A stretch of 47,965 nucleotides of DNA from Bradyrhizobium sp. YR681 (GCF_000282615.1 NZ_AKIY01000193.1:1-47965); one strand, 5' to 3'; counted from the first letter of the stretch, positions 8,852-23,236 are shown. Program-made: numbers and translations. The notes: generated from the letters alone by a model not told the origin.

Positions 8852-9214
8852 TTAGAAGCTCAGCCCGCTCTCACGCGCCGCGTCGGCAAGAGCCTTGACG
8901 CGCCCGTGGTAGAGGTAGCTGCCGCGATCGAACACGACTTCCTTGACGCCCTTCTCGGCGGCGCGCTCGGCCAGCAGCTTGCCGACCGCCTTCGCCGCAT
9001 CGATATCGGCGCCGGTCTTGCCGCCGTCGCGCATCGACTTCTCGAGCGACGAGGCAGAGGCCAGCGTCTCGCCCTTCAGGTCGTCGATGACCTGGGCGTA
9101 GATGTGCTTGGACGAGCGGAACACCGACAGACGCGGACGGCCACCACCGGAGCGGCGCAGCTTCAGCCGCACACTCCGCTTGCGCCGGGCATTCGTAACC
9201 TTGGCTTTCGACAT
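8852..9214 (-). CDS. rplR: 50S ribosomal protein L18
   Basis: A 120-residue 5S-rRNA-binding protein. Conserved [20 protein letters not shown] strand and C-terminal [22 protein letters not shown] helix region. It lies 11 bases after rplF and 47 before rpsE. Confidence 0.97.
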   Translation of the reverse strand: MSKAKVTNARRKRSVRLKLRRSGGGRPRLSVFRSSKHIYAQVIDDLKGETLASASSLEKSMRDGGKTGADIDAAKAVGKLLAERAAEKGVKEVVFDRGSYLYHGRVKALADAARESGLSF

Positions 9215-9225
9215 GACCGGCTCCG

Positions 9226-9759
9226 TTACTTCTTCTTGCCTTCCTTGCGGAAGATGAATTCGCCCACATACTTCACGCCCTTGCCCTTGTAGGGCTCCGG
9301 CGGACGATAGGAGCGAATCTCGGCGGCGACCTGGCCGACACGCTGAATGTCGCTGCCGGTCACCGTAATCTCGGTCGGCTTCGGCACGGTGATCGTGATC
9401 CCTTCCGGGATCGCGTAGACCACGTCGTGGCTGTAACCGAGCGCGAGCTGCAGGTTCTTGCCCTGCATCGCGGCGCGGTAACCGACGCCGGTGATTTCGA
9501 GCTTCTTCTCGAAGCCCTTGGTGACGCCTTCGACCAGATTCGCGACCTGGGCGCGAGCGGTACCGTACAGCGCCCGCGCGCGATTGGTCTCGACCCGCGG
9601 GTTCACCTTGACCTGGCCGTTCTCGAGCTTCACCTCGACGTCGTCATGAACGACGAACTGAAGCTGGCCCTTCGGCCCCTTCATCTTGACGGTCTGCCCA
9701 TCGACGGTCGCGGTCACACCCGACGGAACCGGAACAGGCCTTTTGCCAACTCGTGACAT
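9226..9759 (-). CDS. rplF: 50S ribosomal protein L6
   Basis: A 177-residue protein, the same length as in E. coli. It starts [15 protein letters not shown] and has the C-terminal signature [16 protein letters not shown] that binds 23S rRNA near the sarcin-ricin loop. In spc order between rpsH and rplR. Confidence 0.97.
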   Translation of the reverse strand: MSRVGKRPVPVPSGVTATVDGQTVKMKGPKGQLQFVVHDDVEVKLENGQVKVNPRVETNRARALYGTARAQVANLVEGVTKGFEKKLEITGVGYRAAMQGKNLQLALGYSHDVVYAIPEGITITVPKPTEITVTGSDIQRVGQVAAEIRSYRPPEPYKGKGVKYVGEFIFRKEGKKK

Positions 9760-9775
9760 GGATCAAAAATCCTTC

Positions 9776-10174
9776 TCAGAACACCGTGAAGAGAACTTCA
9801 CCGCCCACGTTCGCTTCACGCGCACTGTGGTCGGCCATGATTCCCTTCGGCGTCGACAACACCGAAATGCCGAGTCCGTTGTTCACCCGCGGCAGAGCCT
9901 TCACCGAGGCGTAAACACGGCGCCCGGGCTTCGAGACTCGTTCGATCTCGCGAATGACGGGCTCGCCGTCGAAATACTTCAGCTCGATCTCGATCTCGCT
10001 GCGGCCCGAGGAATGCTCGAGCGTGGCGTAGCCGCGGATGTAGCCCTCGGTCTTGAGGACCTCGAGCACGTTCTCGCGCATCTTCGAGCCAGGCGTGGAG
10101 ACCTTGCTCTTGGAGCGCATCTGCGCGTTGCGGATACGGGTGATCAGATCGCTGATTGGATCGTGCGTAGACAT
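9776..10174 (-). CDS. rpsH: 30S ribosomal protein S8
   Basis: A 132-residue primary 16S-rRNA-binding protein: N-terminal [11 protein letters not shown] and C-terminal [22 protein letters not shown]. In E. coli S8 represses the spc operon by binding near rplE; whether that happens here was not assessed. 16 bases before rplF. Confidence 0.97.
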   Translation of the reverse strand: MSTHDPISDLITRIRNAQMRSKSKVSTPGSKMRENVLEVLKTEGYIRGYATLEHSSGRSEIEIELKYFDGEPVIREIERVSKPGRRVYASVKALPRVNNGLGISVLSTPKGIMADHSAREANVGGEVLFTVF

Positions 10175-10188
10175 CTAAACGACCCTCC

Positions 10189-10494
10189 TTACCAGCTGGA
10201 CTTCACGAGGCCCGGGACCATGCCCTTGGAGCCAAGGTCGCGCATCGCGATGCGGGACAGTTTGGTCTTGCGGTAGTTCGAACGCGAACGGCCCGACAGC
10301 TCGCAACGCAGACGGATGCGGGTCGCCGACGAGTTTCGCGGCATTTCCGCCAGCTTCAGGGTGGCGGCGAACCGCTCCTCCATCGGCAGCGTCTTGTCGG
10401 CGATGATCGCCTTCAACCGCTCGCGCTTCGGGGCGGCGTTCTTCGTCATCCGCTTGCGCCGGTTGTTCTTCTCGATTGAACTCTTCTTTGCCAT
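10189..10494 (-). CDS. rpsN: 30S ribosomal protein S14 (zinc-free form)
   Basis: A 101-residue protein. The C-terminal RNA-binding stretch [19 protein letters not shown] carries only one of the cysteines of the zinc form, so this is the long C-minus type. Follows rplE. Confidence 0.97.
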   Translation of the reverse strand: MAKKSSIEKNNRRKRMTKNAAPKRERLKAIIADKTLPMEERFAATLKLAEMPRNSSATRIRLRCELSGRSRSNYRKTKLSRIAMRDLGSKGMVPGLVKSSW

Positions 10495-10540
10495 GCTTGG
10501 CTCCTGGGTATCCGCGTTTGAGAGGCTTTAAGTCAGCGTC

Positions 10541-11098
10541 TCACTGCCGGAACGGGAAATTGAAAGCGGTCAACAAGGCCCTCGCCTCTTCGTCGGTCTT
10601 GGCCGTGGTGCAGACGGTGATGTCCATACCGCGGGCTTCCGTGACCTTGTCGAAGTCGATCTCGGGGAAAATGATGTGCTCCTTGATGCCGAGCGAGTAG
10701 TTGCCGCGGCCGTCAAAGCTCTTCGGGTTCAGGCCGCGGAAGTCGCGGACGCGCGGCAGCGCGACCGTCACCAGGCGATCGATGAACTCGTACATGCGGG
10801 CCTTGCGCAGCGTGACCTTGCAGCCGATCGGCTGGTTTTCACGCAGCTTGAAGGTCGCGATCGCGATACGCGAATAGGTCACGATCGCCTTCTGGCCGGC
10901 GATCTGGGTCAGCTCGGCAGCGGCGGTCTCGGCCTTCTTGCGGTCGTTGACGGAATCGCCAACGCCCATGTTCAGCACGACCTTGTCCAGGCGCGGAACC
11001 TGCATCACGTTCTCATAACCGAACTTCTCGGTCATGGACGTGCGGATCTTCGCGTCGTATTCCGCGCGCAGGCGCGGCGTGTAAGCGGCCTCAGCCAT
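10541..11098 (-). CDS. rplE: 50S ribosomal protein L5
   Basis: A 185-residue 5S-rRNA-binding protein. I start it at [15 protein letters not shown]; the open frame continues 32 codons upstream, but that part overlaps rplX and reads as non-conserved Arg/Ser. The core contains [16 protein letters not shown] and [20 protein letters not shown]. Its start overlaps the end of rplX by 8 bases, suggesting coupled translation. Confidence 0.97.
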   Translation of the reverse strand: MAEAAYTPRLRAEYDAKIRTSMTEKFGYENVMQVPRLDKVVLNMGVGDSVNDRKKAETAAAELTQIAGQKAIVTYSRIAIATFKLRENQPIGCKVTLRKARMYEFIDRLVTVALPRVRDFRGLNPKSFDGRGNYSLGIKEHIIFPEIDFDKVTEARGMDITVCTTAKTDEEARALLTAFNFPFRQ

Positions 11099-11405
11099 CG
11101 ATCTCAGCTCCCGAGCTCTTGGCGATGCGGACCTTCTTGCCGTCCGCCAGAATCTTGAATCCGACGCGGGTCGGCTTCCCGTCCTTGCCGACATACGCGA
11201 TGTTGGACAGTTGGATCGGCGACTCCTTCGAGATGATGCCGCCCTCCTGGGCCTGCGTCTGCTTCTGGTGACGCTTGACCATGTTGATGCCGCGCACCAG
11301 CGCCGTGCCGGCGTCGGGACGCACTTCGAACACTTCGCCGGTGCGGCCCTTGTCGCGACCGGTCAGCACGACGACCTTGTCGCCCTTGCGGATCTTCGCA
11401 GCCAT
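11091..11405 (-). CDS. rplX: 50S ribosomal protein L24
   Basis: A 104-residue assembly-initiator protein with a KOW motif at the N-terminus ([20 protein letters not shown]). The ATG shares its first base with the rplN stop (TGATG), so a start further upstream in the same open frame is not credible. Confidence 0.97.
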   Translation of the reverse strand: MAAKIRKGDKVVVLTGRDKGRTGEVFEVRPDAGTALVRGINMVKRHQKQTQAQEGGIISKESPIQLSNIAYVGKDGKPTRVGFKILADGKKVRIAKSSGAEIDG

Positions 11406-11773
11406 CACAGCACCTCCGGCGCGAGCGAGATGATCTTCATGTGGTTCTTGGCGCGCAGCTCGCGCGGCACGGGCCCGAAGATACGGGTGCCGACCGGCTC
11501 GGACTGGTTGTTGATCAGAACGGCGGCGTTGCGGTCGAAGCGGATGACCGAACCGTCGGCGCGGCGAATGTCCTTGCGGACGCGCACCACGACGGCCTTC
11601 ATCACGTCGCCCTTCTTCACCTTGCCACGCGGAATCGCTTCCTTGATCGAGACGACGATGATGTCGCCGATCGTGGCGTAGCGGCGCTTGGAGCCTCCGA
11701 GCACCTTGATACACATGACACGGCGTGCGCCAGAATTGTCGGCCACGTCGAGGTTGGTCTGCATCTGAATCAT
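11405..11773 (-). CDS. rplN: 50S ribosomal protein L14
   Basis: A 122-residue protein beginning [20 protein letters not shown], the L14 signature. It binds 23S rRNA at the subunit interface. First gene of the spc group; the 84-base gap after rpsQ is one of the longer ones in the S10-spc array, but I see no clear promoter in it. Confidence 0.97.
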   Translation of the reverse strand: MIQMQTNLDVADNSGARRVMCIKVLGGSKRRYATIGDIIVVSIKEAIPRGKVKKGDVMKAVVVRVRKDIRRADGSVIRFDRNAAVLINNQSEPVGTRIFGPVPRELRAKNHMKIISLAPEVL

Positions 11774-11857
11774 TGATGCACCTCGTCCTCTTCTCTCTTG
11801 CGCCAGCCCAGCCGGCGCTCAACATTTCCCTGAAGTCAGTCGGCTAAAGCCAACAGA

Positions 11858-12106
11858 TCAGGCGCTTTTCTTGTGTTCGCCCCGGATCACGACCCAGCGC
11901 TTCAACTTCGAAATCGGCTTCGATTCCTCGATCCACACCATGTCGCCCGGCTTGAACTGGTTGTCCTCGTCGTGCGCGTGGTAGTTCTTCGAACGGCGGA
12001 TCGTCTTCTTGTAGATCGGGTGCGTGAAGCGGCGATCGACGCGCACGACCACGGTCTTGGCAGTCTTGTCGCTGACGACCACGCCTTGCAAAGTACGTTT
12101 CGGCAT
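11858..12106 (-). CDS. rpsQ: 30S ribosomal protein S17
   Basis: An 82-residue OB-fold protein from [14 protein letters not shown] to a C-terminus ending KSA. It contains [20 protein letters not shown]. The frame is open 23 codons further upstream, but that stretch lies over rpmC and is not conserved. Last gene of the S10 group. Confidence 0.97.
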   Translation of the reverse strand: MPKRTLQGVVVSDKTAKTVVVRVDRRFTHPIYKKTIRRSKNYHAHDEDNQFKPGDMVWIEESKPISKLKRWVVIRGEHKKSA

Positions 12107-12119
12107 ATTCGTAAGCCCC

Positions 12120-12326
12120 TTACTTCTCTTTCGCGCGCTTCTGCGCGGCGACGGTCTTGATGCGGGCGATGTCACGGCGAGCCTCGCGCAGGCGCGAAGT
12201 GTTCTCGAGCTGCCCGGTGGCGCGCTGGAAGCGCAGGTTGAAGCGCTCCTTCTTCAGGTTCAGGATGGCGTCATCCTGCTGGTCGGGGCTCATCGCGCGG
12301 ATGTCTTCGATCTTCATCTGGGCCAT
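12120..12326 (-). CDS. rpmC: 50S ribosomal protein L29
   Basis: A 68-residue helical hairpin protein near the tunnel exit, with [20 protein letters not shown]. Two ATGs compete. The upstream one (12332) would put GGAG only 2 bases away, while the chosen ATG (MAQMKIED) has GGAG at the proper 8-base distance. The rplP stop is 5 bases upstream. Confidence 0.95.
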   Translation of the reverse strand: MAQMKIEDIRAMSPDQQDDAILNLKKERFNLRFQRATGQLENTSRLREARRDIARIKTVAAQKRAKEK

Positions 12327-12331
12327 GGCCA

Positions 12332-12745
12332 TTACTCCGCAATGCGCTCGACGAAGCGCGTCTTGATCGGCAGCTTGGCGGCCGCCAGGGTCAGCGCCTC
12401 ACGCGCCGTCTGGGTGTTGACGCCGTCGATCTCGAACAGCACCCGGCCCGGCTTGACGCGCGCGACCCACAATTCCGGCGAACCCTTGCCGGAGCCCATG
12501 CGGACTTCGGCAGGCTTCTTCGACACCGGAACGTCGGGGAACACGCGGATCCAGACGCGGCCGGCACGCTTCATGTGACGGGTCAGCGCGCGGCGGGCGG
12601 CTTCGATCTGGCGCGCGGTGACGCGCTCCGGCTCGGTCGCCTTCAGGCCGAACTGGCCAAACGCCAACGTCGCGCCCGAGGACGCAACGCCGTGGATGCG
12701 GCCTTTATGCGCCTTCCGGAACTTCGTTTTCTTAGGTTGCATCAT
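12332..12745 (-). CDS. rplP: 50S ribosomal protein L16
   Basis: A 137-residue protein with [16 protein letters not shown] at the N-terminus and [20 protein letters not shown] in the middle. Organises the A-site region and contacts tRNA. Two tandem ATGs at the start; the first has GAGGG at 9 bases. 30 bases after rpsC. Confidence 0.97.
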   Translation of the reverse strand: MMQPKKTKFRKAHKGRIHGVASSGATLAFGQFGLKATEPERVTARQIEAARRALTRHMKRAGRVWIRVFPDVPVSKKPAEVRMGSGKGSPELWVARVKPGRVLFEIDGVNTQTAREALTLAAAKLPIKTRFVERIAE

Positions 12746-12775
12746 GGCTTTAAGCCCTCAAATTCTTGGTGCAGC

Positions 12776-13501
<726 letters not shown>

Positions 13502-13519
13502 CGTGTGCTCCTGCGTCCC

Positions 13520-13906
13520 TTAGGCCGCTGCTTCGGCTTCGACCTGACGAACGATGATCGTCAGCTGCGAAAATGGTTTGTAGACACGGCCCGAACGGCC
13601 GCGGCCGCGGGCGGCAAAGCGCTTCATCACGAGGCCGTTGCCCACGAAGGCCTGCGCCACGACCAGATCGTCGACATCGAGGTCGTGATTGTTCTCGGCG
13701 TTTGCGATAGCCGATTCCAGGCACTTCTTCACGTCGACCGCGATCCGCTTGCGCGAAAACTGCAGGTCGGCGAGCGCAGCAGCCGCCTTCCGGCCGCGAA
13801 TGAGCTGGGCGACCAGGTTGAGCTTCTGCGGGCTCACCCGCAGCATGCGGGCGACCGCCTTGGCCTCGTTCTCGGCGAGGCTCCGTTCGCGCTTGGGTTT
13901 GCTCAT
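13520..13906 (-). CDS. rplV: 50S ribosomal protein L22
   Basis: A 128-residue protein (E. coli 110). [20 protein letters not shown] at the N-terminal helix and the tunnel-lining beta-hairpin [18 protein letters not shown]. Extra residues at the C-terminus are Glu/Ala. 18 bases before rpsC, 10 after rpsS. Confidence 0.97.
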
Positions 13907-13916
13907 CGTTTAATCC

Positions 13917-14195
13917 TCAAGCCTTCTTGGCTTTCTTGTCGCCGGAGTGGCCATGGAAGGTCCGGGTCGGCGAGAACTCGCCGAACTTGTGACCGACCAT
14001 TTCCTCGTTGACGGCCACCGGCACGTGCTTCTGACCGTTGTAGACGCCGAAGGTCAGACCGACGAACTGCGGCAGGATCGTCGAACGACGGCTCCAGATC
14101 TTGATGACGTCGTGACGGCCGGACGCGCGCGCGGCATCTGCCTTCTTGAGCAGAGAACCCTCGACGAACGGGCCTTTCCAGACTGAACGAACCAT
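13917..14195 (-). CDS. rpsS: 30S ribosomal protein S19
   Basis: A 92-residue protein, the same length as in E. coli. [18 protein letters not shown] and the conserved [21 protein letters not shown]-terminus. Head of the 30S subunit, near S13. 12 bases after rplB. Confidence 0.97.
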   Translation of the reverse strand: MVRSVWKGPFVEGSLLKKADAARASGRHDVIKIWSRRSTILPQFVGLTFGVYNGQKHVPVAVNEEMVGHKFGEFSPTRTFHGHSGDKKAKKA

Positions 14196-14207
14196 GTCCG
14201 GCGTTCC

Positions 14208-15041
14208 TTACTTCTTCCGCTTGTGGCGGCTTAGGAGAATGAATTTGTTGGTCGACTTGTTGGAGCGGGTCTTCTTGCCCTTGGTCGGCTTGCCCCACGG
14301 GGTGACCGGGTGGCGACCGCCCGAGGTGCGACCTTCACCACCGCCGTGCGGATGGTCGATCGGGTTCATCGAGACACCGCGGTTGTGCGGCTTGCGGCCC
14401 AACCAGCGGTTACGACCGGCCTTGCCGATCGAGGTGTTCATGTGATCCGGGTTCGACACCGCGCCGATCGTGCCGCGGCAACGGCCGTGCACCAGGCGCT
14501 GCTCGCCCGAGTTCAGGCGGATGATGACGTAGTCCTGGTCGCGGCCGACGAGCTGGGCGTAGGTGCCGGCGGAACGGGCGAGCTGGCCGCCCTTCCCGAT
14601 CTTGACCTCGATGTTGTGGATGATCGTGCCGACCGGCATGTTGCCAAGCGGCATGACGTTGCCGGGCTTCACGTCGACATAGTTGCCGGCAACCACGGAA
14701 TCGCCGACGGCCAGGCGCTGCGGCGCCAGGATATAGGCCTGGGTGCCGTCCTCATACTTGACCAGCGCGATGAACGCGGTGCGGTTCGGATCGTATTCCA
14801 GCCGCTCGACCGTCGCGGGCGCATCGACCTTGTCACGCTTGAAGTCGACGGTGCGCAGGGTCTGCTTGTGACCGCCGCCGCGGAAGCGCACGGTGATGCG
14901 ACCGGTGTTGTTGCGACCGCCCGAAGAGTGCTTGCCTTCGGTGAGCGCCTTGACCGGCTTGCCCTTGTACAGGGCCGAACGATCGACCATGACCAGCTGG
15001 CGCTGGCCCGGCGTCGTGGGATTGAATGTCTTCAGTGCCAT
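14208..15041 (-). CDS. rplB: 50S ribosomal protein L2
   Basis: A 277-residue protein essential for subunit joining and peptidyl-transferase function. The C-terminal signature [20 protein letters not shown] contains the conserved His needed for activity. N-domain [20 protein letters not shown]. 12 bases after rplW. Confidence 0.97.
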   Translation of the reverse strand: MALKTFNPTTPGQRQLVMVDRSALYKGKPVKALTEGKHSSGGRNNTGRITVRFRGGGHKQTLRTVDFKRDKVDAPATVERLEYDPNRTAFIALVKYEDGTQAYILAPQRLAVGDSVVAGNYVDVKPGNVMPLGNMPVGTIIHNIEVKIGKGGQLARSAGTYAQLVGRDQDYVIIRLNSGEQRLVHGRCRGTIGAVSNPDHMNTSIGKAGRNRWLGRKPHNRGVSMNPIDHPHGGGEGRTSGGRHPVTPWGKPTKGKKTRSNKSTNKFILLSRHKRKK

Positions 15042-15053
15042 CGTCTTACGACC

Positions 15054-15356
15054 TTACAGACCGGTGGTCACGTCGATCCGGTGACCCTCTTCGAGAGTCA
15101 CGATCGCGCGCTTGGAGTTCGACTGCGAACCGAGATTGCCGCGGAACACCTTGGTCTTGCCCTTGCGAACCAGCGTGTTGACGCTCTTGACCTTGACGTC
15201 GAACAGCTTCTCGATCGCTTCCTTGATCTGCGGCTTGGTCGCCTTGGCGGCCACCTTGAACAGGACCTTGTTGTGCTCCGAGGCGATCGTGGCCTTTTCG
15301 GTCACGACCGGCGACAGGATCACGTCGTAGTGGCGAGGCTCGATGTTCTTCGTCAT
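15054..15356 (-). CDS. rplW: 50S ribosomal protein L23
   Basis: A 100-residue protein at the tunnel exit and the docking site for trigger factor and [22 protein letters not shown] at the N-terminus and the extended loop [14 protein letters not shown]. The start overlaps the rplD stop by 4 bases (ATGA). Confidence 0.97.
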   Translation of the reverse strand: MTKNIEPRHYDVILSPVVTEKATIASEHNKVLFKVAAKATKPQIKEAIEKLFDVKVKSVNTLVRKGKTKVFRGNLGSQSNSKRAIVTLEEGHRIDVTTGL

Positions 15357-15973
15357 TTGAAGCGCGCCTCCAGCGCATCGATGGCGGCCTTGGTCAGAAC
15401 GAGCTTCTGACGGCGCAGGATGTCATAGACGTTGATGCCCTGGATCGGCAGCACGTCCATGTTCGGGATGTTGCGGGCCGCAGCGGCGAAGCCGTTGTTG
15501 AGCTCGGCGCCGTCGATGATCAGCGCGTTGGTCAAGCCCAGACCCGAGAAGTGACCGAGCAGCGCCTTGGTCTTGGCGGCTTCCAGCGCGGCCTTCTCGA
15601 TCACGATGAGATCGCCGTCCTTGGCCTTGGCCGAGAGCGCATGCTTGAGAGCGAGCGCGCGGACCTTCTTGGGCAGGTCGGTGGCGTGCGAACGCACCAC
15701 CGGACCGAAGGCACGGCCACCGCCGCGGAACTGCGGCACGCGCGCCGAGCCGTGACGAGCACCGCCGGTGCCCTTCTGCTTGTACATCTTCTTGCCGGTG
15801 CGCCAGATCTCGGCGCGGCCCTTGGCCTTGTGCGTACCGGCCTGGCGCTTGTTGAGCTGCCACTGCACGCAACGTGCAATGATGTCCTGGCGCGGCTCGA
15901 GACCGAAAATGGTGTCGGACAGCTGGACAGAGCCGGCTTCCTTACCTTCGAGGGTGGTGACCTTCAATTCCAT
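15353..15973 (-). CDS. rplD: 50S ribosomal protein L4
   Basis: A 206-residue protein. The central tunnel loop includes [20 protein letters not shown] and [17 protein letters not shown]. Start chosen at [15 protein letters not shown], one base after the rplC stop; upstream codons lie within rplC and are not conserved. In E. coli L4 autoregulates the S10 operon; no matching leader was identified here. Confidence 0.97.
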   Translation of the reverse strand: MELKVTTLEGKEAGSVQLSDTIFGLEPRQDIIARCVQWQLNKRQAGTHKAKGRAEIWRTGKKMYKQKGTGGARHGSARVPQFRGGGRAFGPVVRSHATDLPKKVRALALKHALSAKAKDGDLIVIEKAALEAAKTKALLGHFSGLGLTNALIIDGAELNNGFAAAARNIPNMDVLPIQGINVYDILRRQKLVLTKAAIDALEARFK

Positions 15974-15974
15974 C

Positions 15975-16688
15975 TCACGCCTCCTGCGCAGCCGGGGCGG
16001 CATCCGCGTCGCCAGCAACCTTGAACTTGCCGGGCTTCGGAGCTTCCTTGGGCAGCGGCTTCTTGACGGCGTCGCGCACGCGGATCCAGCCGCCCTTGGA
16101 GCCGGGAACGGCGCCTTCGACGAGGATCAGACCGCGCTCGACATCGAGCTGAACGACGCGGAGGTTGAGCGTGGTGATGCGATCGACGCCCATGTGGCCG
16201 GGCATCTTCTTGTTCTTCCAGGTCTTGCCGGGGTCCTGACGACCACCGGTCGAACCGATCGAACGGTGCGAGATCGACACGCCGTGCGTGGCGCGCAGAC
16301 CGCCGAAGTTCCAGCGCTTCATGCCGCCGGCGAAGCCCTTACCGACCGAGGTGCCGGTGACGTCGACGAACTGGCCGACGACGAAGTGGTCGGCGAGGAT
16401 CTCGGCGCCAACCGGGATCATGGCATCCGCGGAGACGCGGAACTCCTCGACCTGCCGCTTCGGCTCGACCTTGGCGACCGCGAACTGGCCGCGCTCCGCC
16501 TTGGGCATGTAAACGGTCTTACGGCTGCCAGAACCAAGCTGGAGCGCGACGTAACCGTTCTTCTCTTCAGTGCGGTGGCCTACGACCTGGCAATTGCCGA
16601 GCTTCAGCACGGTCACTGGGATATGTTCGCCGGCCTCCGTAAAGACCCGCGTCATCCCGACCTTTTGTGCGATCACTCCGGAGCGCAT
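15975..16688 (-). CDS. rplC: 50S ribosomal protein L3
   Basis: A 237-residue protein (E. coli 209). [16 protein letters not shown] at the N-terminus; the loop [20 protein letters not shown] reaches the peptidyl-transferase centre and contains the Gln that is N5-methylated in E. coli. A C-terminal extension of about 25 residues ([20 protein letters not shown] and onward) is alphaproteobacterial in style. 53 bases after rpsJ. Confidence 0.97.
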   Translation of the reverse strand: MRSGVIAQKVGMTRVFTEAGEHIPVTVLKLGNCQVVGHRTEEKNGYVALQLGSGSRKTVYMPKAERGQFAVAKVEPKRQVEEFRVSADAMIPVGAEILADHFVVGQFVDVTGTSVGKGFAGGMKRWNFGGLRATHGVSISHRSIGSTGGRQDPGKTWKNKKMPGHMGVDRITTLNLRVVQLDVERGLILVEGAVPGSKGGWIRVRDAVKKPLPKEAPKPGKFKVAGDADAAPAAQEA

Positions 16689-16741
16689 CGGCTTGCTTCC
16701 TGTTCTCTTTGTCCGCTGACGCGAACGGGATCCAAAAAATC

Positions 16742-17050
16742 TTAGAGCTTGATCTCGACGTCGACACCGGCGGCCAGATCGAGCTTCATCAAAGCATCGA
16801 CGGTCTGCGGGGTCGGATCGACGATGTCGAGCAGGCGCTTGTGAGTGCGCATCTCGAACTGCTCGCGGCTCTTCTTGTCGACGTGGGGCGAACGGTTGAC
16901 GGTGAACTTCTCGATGCGGGTGGGCAGCGGAATGGGTCCGCGAACCTGCGCGCCGGTACGCTTCGCCGTGTTCACGATCTCGCGGGTCGACGTATCGAGG
17001 ATACGATGGTCGAACGCCTTGAGACGGATACGAATATTTTGGCCGTTCAT
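16742..17050 (-). CDS. rpsJ: 30S ribosomal protein S10
   Basis: A 102-residue protein. [19 protein letters not shown] start, [20 protein letters not shown] loop. Also called NusE for its role in transcription antitermination. The frame is open 43 codons upstream, but that region is the tuf-rpsJ spacer with a palindromic repeat, so the ATG at MNGQN is the start. Confidence 0.97.
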
Positions 17051-17082
17051 TGCCGTGGTCTCTCTTCGTTGGGTGGCGAATA

Positions 17083-17114
17083 GCGAATAGCGAATGTCAC
17101 CATTCGCTACTCGC
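17083..17114. repeat. Palindromic intergenic repeat between tuf and rpsJ
   Basis: Two 14-base arms (GCGAATAGCGAATG and CATTCGCTACTCGC) with one mismatch and a 4-base loop TCAC. The left side also has tandem GCGAATA units (17077-17096). Sits in the 82-base spacer, so the str-S10 transcript would fold a hairpin here. It looks like a dispersed small repeat (REP/BIME-like) rather than a terminator, since no T run follows. Confidence 0.75.
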
Positions 17115-17132
17115 CGATCCCTATTCTCGTAA

Positions 17133-18323
<1,191 letters not shown>

Positions 18324-18363
18324 TTGACTCTCCGTTCAATCGTCAGTTCGTGACCGACGACAA

Positions 18364-20436
<2,073 letters not shown>

Positions 20437-20466
20437 GGGCTGTTCCTTAGATTCCGTGTGTCGCCG

Positions 20467-20952
<486 letters not shown>

Positions 20953-21324
20953 TTACTTCGGACGCTTGGCGCCGTACTTCGAACGACGCTGCTTACGGTT
21001 CTTGACGCCCTGGGTATCCAGAACGCCGCGGAGGATGTGGTAGCGCACGCCGGGCAAGTCCTTGACGCGGCCTCCGCGGATCATGACCACCGAGTGCTCC
21101 TGGAGGTTATGACCTTCGCCGGGGATGTAGCCGATCACCTCGAAGCCGTTGGTCAGGCGCACCTTGGCGACCTTACGAAGCGCCGAGTTCGGCTTCTTCG
21201 GGGTCGTCGTGTAGACGCGGGTGCAAACACCACGCTTCTGCGGCGACTGCTGCAGCGCCGGCACCTTCTTGCGCGACTTCTGCACTTCACGCGGTTGAGC
21301 GATCAGCTGGTTGATCGTCGGCAT
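20953..21324 (-). CDS. rpsL: 30S ribosomal protein S12
   Basis: A 123-residue decoding-centre protein. It contains [18 protein letters not shown] (Lys43 region) and [14 protein letters not shown] (Lys88 region), both in the form normally associated with streptomycin sensitivity; the Asp after Lys88 is the residue that RimO methylthiolates. First gene of the str operon, with a long leader upstream. Confidence 0.98.
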   Translation of the reverse strand: MPTINQLIAQPREVQKSRKKVPALQQSPQKRGVCTRVYTTTPKKPNSALRKVAKVRLTNGFEVIGYIPGEGHNLQEHSVVMIRGGRVKDLPGVRYHILRGVLDTQGVKNRKQRRSKYGAKRPK

Positions 21325-21673
21325 CCTGGCCTTACCCTTTGTTCTGCCGCGGCCCCTTCCGGGTCCGCTGTCTTGCCGCGGCCCGTTGCCGGAACCGCAA
21401 TTCTGTTCGGGCTACCCGCCCAATGAGGCCGCCCCGCGCGGAACAATCCGCACAAAGCGAAATTGCGCCAACCGCTCCATCACCGAGCGGAAAGCGTTAC
21501 GACGCCACAGAGGACCGCAGTTTTCGGGCCAATCAGCGTAAAGCTGCGGCCCGCGCACCGAGGTCATGCATCCGAATTCGATCTCAAGAGAACAAGCTCA
21601 AGAGAACTAGAATCGCACTGGCATTGCCTAGCTATGATCGACAGCGTCTGAGCGGCATTCGTCGAGGTTGGTG

Positions 21674-21705
21674 CCTGCCGAACGACCCCAGAGGGATCAG
21701 GCAGG
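21674..21705 (-). promoter_or_regulatory. Two-tier hairpin in the rpsL leader
   Basis: Outer 6-bp stem CCTGCC / GGCAGG encloses an inner stem GATCCC / GGGGTC with a 3-base loop (one G-T pair). It lies downstream of the candidate promoter and 350 bases before rpsL. No T run follows, so it is more likely a leader fold or processing site than a terminator. Confidence 0.45.
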
Positions 21706-21758
21706 TGGTCCGTACCGACGTTGGCGATGCTCACCGCCTGTCGTTAAGTGAGGCGCTT

Positions 21759-21785
21759 TCTATAAGTGGGAATCGATCAAGTCAA
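21759..21785 (-). promoter_or_regulatory. Candidate str-operon promoter (rpsL)
   Basis: Minus strand: TTGACT (5 of 6), 15-base spacer, TATAGA. Also fits the rhizobial CTTGAC form. The spacer is short by about 2 bases. Start of transcription would be near 21752, about 430 bases before rpsL. Confidence 0.45.
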
Positions 21786-21994
21786 GGTGAAACGACAGTC
21801 ACAAAACGCTTCTCGCGCCTGTCGAAACCGATGTTTACCGCACTCGTCGCGCTCTTCCGATATGGGAGCGCCGGGCCTGTTCCGCCACCCCAACGGCCCA
21901 TTAATACCCGGGAGAAATATACTTTTATATCCATTGCTAAGGCTTTTTTTCCTGTTGCCGCGTCAATCTGCCACCTTCGGCGGAGATTTGCGCC

Positions 21995-23236
21995 ATGCGG
22001 TACACCGACATTGCCATTATCGGCGGGGGATTGTCCGGCGCGACAGCCGCCGCAATGCTCGGCCGCGCCGGCGTTTCGGCGGTGCTGATCGATCCGCATG
22101 ACAGCTATCCGGCTGATTTCCGAGTCGAAAAACTCAGCGGCGAGCTCCAGGTCGAGCGATTCCTGAAGACGGGAATCGGAGAATCGGTGCTGCGCCGCGC
22201 GACCTTTGCCGGCGAGAACTGGATTGCGCGCTTCGGCCGCCTGCTCGACAAAGCACCGAGTCGGCAGTTCAACATCCTCTACGATTCCCTGGTCAACGCC
22301 GTCCGCGACGAAATCCCCGCCAGCGTCGCACGGATCTGCGCCAAGGCGGTCGCGATCGAGACGAGCTCGGAGCGGCAGAGAATCACGCTCTCCAATGACG
22401 AGACGGTCTCGGCCCGCCTGGTCGTGCTCGCCAACGGCCTCAATGTCGGCCTTCGCCACCAGCTCGGAATCACGCGAACGGTGGTGAGCGCCTGCCATTC
22501 GATCTCGGTCGGGTTCGACGTGGTGCCGGCGGGGCGGACCTCGTTCGACTTCCCGGCGCTGACCTATTTCTCGGAGCGGCCGAGCGATCGCATCCCCTAC
22601 GTCACGCTGTTTCCGGTCGGCCCCCGGATGCGCGCGAATCTGTTCGTCTATCGCGGCTTCGACGACCCCTGGCTGCGTGAGCTGCGCCGGGCACCGGCCG
22701 AGACGCTGAACGCCGCCCTGCCCCGGCTCAAGCGCATCACCGGCGCCTTCGACATCCCCGGCGACATCAAGATTCGCCCGGTCGATCTCTACGTCAACGA
22801 TGCACGAGGCCAGCCCGGCCTCGTGCTGGTCGGCGATGCGTTCGCAACCTCCTGCCCCGTCGCCGGCACCGGCTGCGACAAGGTCTTCACCGACGTCGAG
22901 CGGCTCTGCAACGTGTACATCCCGCGATGGCTCGCCTCCGACGGGATGAATGCGGATAAAATCGCGGGTTTCTACGCCGATCCGGTCAAGCGGGCCTGCG
23001 ACGAATGGTCGACGGCGAAGGCATTCGACTTCCGCTCAGTGTCGATCGCCAGGAGCCCGTACTGGACCGCGCAGCGCTGGGCACGCTTCATCGCCTGGTC
23101 GGTTCAGGGACTGCTGCGCCCGCTTGGCAGCGCAGTGCATCTGGAGCCGAACTTCCTCGGTCACGCCTCCTCGTCGTCCTCGTCCTCATCATCCTCGAGA
23201 TCGTCGTCGTCATCGTCGCTGTCGTCGTCGGCCTGA
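21995..23236 (+). CDS. FAD-dependent oxidoreductase / monooxygenase-like protein with poly-Ser tail
   Basis: A 413-residue flavoprotein of the p-hydroxybenzoate-hydroxylase / halogenase-like fold. Rossmann GGGLSG at 10-15, acidic strand end VLIDP (30-34), and the second FAD motif LVGDAFATSCPVAGTGCDKV at 278-297 (GD plus PVAGTG). No signal peptide or membrane segment. The conserved protein ends near residue 389. The last 24 residues are nearly all Ser, produced by 76 bases that overlap, in antisense, the acidic tail of the convergent ABC exporter gene. The ATG has GGAG at 9 bases. Substrate unknown. With the exporter and the amine-oxidase/methyltransferase it forms an island between rpoC and rpsL, which suggests tailoring of a small molecule (inference). 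Confidence 0.85.
   Translation: MRYTDIAIIGGGLSGATAAAMLGRAGVSAVLIDPHDSYPADFRVEKLSGELQVERFLKTGIGESVLRRATFAGENWIARFGRLLDKAPSRQFNILYDSLVNAVRDEIPASVARICAKAVAIETSSERQRITLSNDETVSARLVVLANGLNVGLRHQLGITRTVVSACHSISVGFDVVPAGRTSFDFPALTYFSERPSDRIPYVTLFPVGPRMRANLFVYRGFDDPWLRELRRAPAETLNAALPRLKRITGAFDIPGDIKIRPVDLYVNDARGQPGLVLVGDAFATSCPVAGTGCDKVFTDVERLCNVYIPRWLASDGMNADKIAGFYADPVKRACDEWSTAKAFDFRSVSIARSPYWTAQRWARFIAWSVQGLLRPLGSAVHLEPNFLGHASSSSSSSSSSRSSSSSSLSSSA

Larger units (their letters stand above)
21325..21994. other. 670-base divergent intergenic region: rpsL leader and FAD-oxidoreductase upstream region
   Basis: No credible gene. On the minus strand it holds a candidate rpsL promoter (21759-21785) and a long hairpin (21674-21705), giving a 5' leader of about 430 bases. 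A direct repeat TGCCGCGGCCC occurs at 21345-21355 and 21374-21384. On the plus side an AT-rich patch (about 21900-21950, with TATACT and TTATAT) precedes the FAD-oxidoreductase gene, but I cannot assign a matching -35 box. Confidence 0.7.

Noticed and set aside
11091..11825. A 244-codon version of L24 extending over rplN
   Set aside because: The upstream part is out-of-frame rplN; the L24 ATG at 11405 overlaps the rplN stop in the usual TGATG manner and gives the standard 104 residues.
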